The notes under the pieces are model-generated. The model did no database searches. It was not told the origin of the DNA and saw only the letters and a program-made list of their open reading frames with translations. DNA of 33,572 nt from positions 1 through 33,572 of the forward strand of contig NZ_JAUG01000054.1 of NCBI RefSeq assembly GCF_000708285.2. The letters are read 5' to 3'. Each line of letters starts with the position of its first letter. Position 1 is the stretch's first letter. Shown piece after piece: positions 31,140-33,572 of this stretch. The DNA comes from Pedobacter borealis DSM 19626 (lineage in GTDB: Bacteria; Bacteroidota; Bacteroidia; Sphingobacteriales; Sphingobacteriaceae). The translations under genes and the position numbers were made by a program.

Positions 31140-33482
31140 ATGAAAAGAACTGCTATTATCTTAATCTTTTTTATTCAGTTTTTAAGCGCCTCGGCGCAGC
31201 AGATCAGTTTAAAAAGCGAAGCTCTGAATCTCAATCTATCTTCAAAAGGACAGTTAATAGCCTTAACTAATCCTATTTCGGGCAAAAATTACCTGGCAAT
31301 GGGTGAAAAGGCTCCTTTATTACAGATCCGTGTGGGCAACGATTGGTACGGACCCACCGAGGCTACTTTCAAATCAGGGATTCTCTCCCTGGCTTATCAG
31401 CCTGTAAAAATCACCGTTCAGGTAAAGGTGCTTCAAAAGAAAACACATTTAACTTTTGAACTGATCAAAATTGACCTGAAAGACAAAGTAAATGCTATAA
31501 TCTGGGGAGCCTATCCAACGGTAATCAACAAAACGATTGGTGAAGTTGTTGGAGTGGTACGCGATGGCGAATATGCCATTGGTATCCAGGCTTTAAACCC
31601 TAAAACTGTTGGTGGTGTTTTAAATAGCTCAGAAGGTGCTAACGAATCGCGTGGTTCTACGGCAATTCCACAACCTTATGGCAGCAGCTTGCAGGCCTTT
31701 AGTTTAGATCGTTCAAAAGATAGAAAATTAACAGTCTGGGGCCGGCCGGAAATGCCTGTAAAAGCGATTCCGAACGAGACAACACTAGGCAGCAAAATTG
31801 CGCTTTTTGGATGCGCTGAACCTGAGGTTTTATCCCGTATAGGAGCAATCGAACTGGCAGAAGGCCTTCCACATGCACTTATTAACGGCGTTTGGTTCAA
31901 GCAATCGCCTGAAACCGGAAGGGCTTACCTGATTTCTGATTTTGATGAAAAAACTGTCGATGCCATGTTAGATTATACGCAGCAAGCCGGACTGGTTTCA
32001 TTATATCATGAAGGACCTTTCAAATCCTGGGGGCATTTTATTTTGGACCCAATTGCTTTTCCAAATGGAATTGCCGGGATGAAAACCTGTGTAGATAAAG
32101 CAGGTAAAAAAGGCATCCGCATTGGGGTACACACTTTAAGTACCTTTATCAATACCAACGATCCTTATGTATCACCAGTTCCTGACCAGCGCCTTTCGAT
32201 GACAGGTTCATCAGTGTTGACAGGAAATGTAAACGCAACCGCGACCGAAATACCAGTGGTTTCTGACCAGTATTTTAAAAACATTAAATCCAGTACGTTA
32301 CACGCGGTAAAAATTGGAGACGAAATTATCCGTTTTAGAGAAGTTTCGGCAGAAGCGCCCTATAAATTATTGGATTGCCAGCGGGGGATGTACGGCACGA
32401 AAGCATCTGATCACCTGAAAGGTGAAATGGCAGGTATGCTGTTTGATTATCCCTATAATACCTTGTTTCCCAATTTTGAATTGCAACAGGAAATAGCTGG
32501 AAATTTGGGGCGTTTCTTTAATGAGACTGGCGTTTCGCACATGGATTTTGATGGACATGAAGGTTGTTTATCGGCAGGTGAAGGCGATTATGGTATGCAG
32601 ATTTTTGCTGATAAGGTAATTAAAGATACCAAACATACCCTGGTAAACGGAACCAGCCGCTCTTATCACTACTACTGGCACCTTTGCCATTACTGGAACT
32701 GGGGCGAGCCTTGGTATGGCGGATTCCGCGAATCTCAGGGCGATTATCGTTTAGAAAACCAACCGTTTCTCGAACGTAATTATATGCCCAATATGTTGGG
32801 ATGGTTTTTACTTTCCGCTACTACTACCGAAGAAGATATTGAATGGATGATGGCCAGGGCTGCCGGTTACAACGCAGGCTTTGCATTGGTAGCACGATAT
32901 AAAAATCTTCAGAAAAATCCGAATACAGGCAAGTTACTTGCTTTAGTTAAGCTTTGGCAGGAAGCCTACAGATCGAAAATTTTCTCTGCCGATCAGATTA
33001 CCCGATTGAAAAATCCGGAGAACGATTTTCATCTCGAAAAAACAAACGAAAACTGGAAACTCTACCCATTCAAAAAATACAAATTTGAGCATGAGAAAAA
33101 GGATCTTCAACCAGGAGAGCCTGCTTTTTCTAAATGGGAATTTACAAATAAAGAAGCGGAGCAGCCCTTAAATTTTACCTTAACCTTTATGGGTAAAGAG
33201 GGAAGCATCAGTAACCCATGGATTGAAATTGATGGTTATTTCAAGTTGGAATTACCTGGCGAATATGAAGCCGGAAATTCTGTTGTTTGTGATGGAACCA
33301 GCATTAAAATGTACAATAAAAAAGGTGGTTTTGTTAAAGAAATCAGCTTAAAACAAGCTATTCCAAGCCTGAAACCTGGAAAACATACCATAAAATTTGA
33401 TTGTCAGTTTCCTGAAGAAAAGGAGTTGACCAATAGATTTATTATTAAGACCATGAGCAGTGCCGAACTCATTTCGAAATAA
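31140..33482 (+). CDS. Secreted protein of unknown family, probable TIM-barrel glycosidase
   Basis: A 780-residue protein with a Sec signal (cleavage near SASAQQ). Residues of about 25-230 are beta-rich. About 260-620 alternates strands and helices like a (beta/alpha)8 barrel, with SHMDFDGHEG (Asp469, Asp471, His473, Glu474) as a probable catalytic strand end, then HYYWHLCHYWNWGEPWYGG as an aromatic-rich substrate cleft. The last 120 residues are again beta-rich, resembling a carbohydrate-binding module. I cannot name the family. It begins 40 bases after the GH38 gene and ends the locus, so it probably cleaves or debranches the same glycan. Confidence 0.6.
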   Translation: MKRTAIILIFFIQFLSASAQQISLKSEALNLNLSSKGQLIALTNPISGKNYLAMGEKAPLLQIRVGNDWYGPTEATFKSGILSLAYQPVKITVQVKVLQKKTHLTFELIKIDLKDKVNAIIWGAYPTVINKTIGEVVGVVRDGEYAIGIQALNPKTVGGVLNSSEGANESRGSTAIPQPYGSSLQAFSLDRSKDRKLTVWGRPEMPVKAIPNETTLGSKIALFGCAEPEVLSRIGAIELAEGLPHALINGVWFKQSPETGRAYLISDFDEKTVDAMLDYTQQAGLVSLYHEGPFKSWGHFILDPIAFPNGIAGMKTCVDKAGKKGIRIGVHTLSTFINTNDPYVSPVPDQRLSMTGSSVLTGNVNATATEIPVVSDQYFKNIKSSTLHAVKIGDEIIRFREVSAEAPYKLLDCQRGMYGTKASDHLKGEMAGMLFDYPYNTLFPNFELQQEIAGNLGRFFNETGVSHMDFDGHEGCLSAGEGDYGMQIFADKVIKDTKHTLVNGTSRSYHYYWHLCHYWNWGEPWYGGFRESQGDYRLENQPFLERNYMPNMLGWFLLSATTTEEDIEWMMARAAGYNAGFALVARYKNLQKNPNTGKLLALVKLWQEAYRSKIFSADQITRLKNPENDFHLEKTNENWKLYPFKKYKFEHEKKDLQPGEPAFSKWEFTNKEAEQPLNFTLTFMGKEGSISNPWIEIDGYFKLELPGEYEAGNSVVCDGTSIKMYNKKGGFVKEISLKQAIPSLKPGKHTIKFDCQFPEEKELTNRFIIKTMSSAELISK

Positions 33483-33506
33483 TGGAACAATTTAATGCAA
33501 TGTGCT

Positions 33507-33529
33507 GGTGCGAGTTTTTAACTCGTACC
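33507..33529. terminator. Hairpin after the mannoside locus
   Basis: GGTGCGAGTT (33507-33516) pairs with AACTCGTACC (33520-33529) around TTT, with one G-T pair. It begins 24 bases after the last stop codon. There is no T-run behind it, and similar hairpins are common scattered repeats in Bacteroidota, so it may be a REP-like element that also ends transcription. Confidence 0.5.
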
Positions 33530-33572
33530 AATTTAGAAAAGCCATAGTTCTAAAATTTAGAAAGTCGCAATG

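Noticed and set aside
13140..33572. Second GntR-type operator in front of other genes of the mannoside locus
   Set aside because: I looked in the gaps before 16336, 18597, 21387, 22415, 27779 and 31140 and found no GTnnnnAC palindrome as good as the one at 12859.
1..33572. CRISPR arrays, tRNA or rRNA genes, insertion-sequence transposases, SusC/SusD genes
   Set aside because: No regularly spaced direct repeats, cloverleaf sequences, transposase motifs or TonB-dependent receptor/SusD-like proteins were seen in reading the window.

Overview
The window reads as a chromosomal segment of a Bacteroidota soil or water bacterium, most likely Pedobacter or a close relative in Sphingobacteriaceae. The evidence is moderate-to-low GC, mostly absent Shine-Dalgarno sites, at least one TAnnTTTG-type -7 promoter element, many secreted carbohydrate-active proteins with Sec or lipoprotein signals, and short palindromic interspersed repeats. 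I assign the taxon by inference only. No rRNA, tRNA, CRISPR array, transposase or phage gene was seen.

Region A (1-1540) holds a palindromic repeat, one lipoprotein metzincin-like protease (HExxHxxGxxH) and a strong hairpin terminator. Region B (1632-8057) is a tight plus-strand operon: a secreted all-helical (six-hairpin type) protein of unknown specificity, an aldo/keto reductase resembling sugar dehydrogenases, an enolase-superfamily dehydratase-like protein, a sodium/solute symporter and an exported RhaM-like sugar mutarotase. It looks like part of a non-phosphorylating oxidative route for a deoxy- or hexose sugar (fucose- or rhamnose-like), without lactonase or aldolase. Region C (8058-9849) carries nested inverted repeats, an AraC-type regulator on the minus strand and a gene-poor stretch. 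Region D (9850-12326) has a small ORF and a secreted GH95-like glycosidase closed by a terminator. Region E (12327-12860) is non-coding, with an interspersed repeat and regulatory DNA.

Region F (12861-33482) is the most striking part: ten plus-strand genes that look like one mannoside-use locus. A GntR/UTRA regulator has a well-formed promoter and a palindromic candidate operator over its own start. It is followed by a three-part cytoplasmic fusion (ROK sugar kinase, a kinase-like middle domain, class I mannose-6-phosphate isomerase), an MFS sugar porter and a TIM-barrel sugar isomerase/epimerase. Then come two paralogous secreted GH38-like proteins flanking a phytanoyl-CoA-dioxygenase-family enzyme, a secreted YncE-propeller/phosphoesterase fusion, a third and larger GH38 alpha-mannosidase-like protein, and a secreted protein with a probable catalytic DxDGHE stretch.

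Inferred logic: exported GH38 enzymes, possibly helped by the phosphoesterase and the unknown hydrolase, release mannose or modified mannose outside the cytoplasm. The MFS porter brings it in, and the fusion protein phosphorylates it and isomerises it to fructose-6-phosphate. Unlike a standard polysaccharide utilisation locus, no SusC/SusD pair or hybrid two-component regulator lies in the window.
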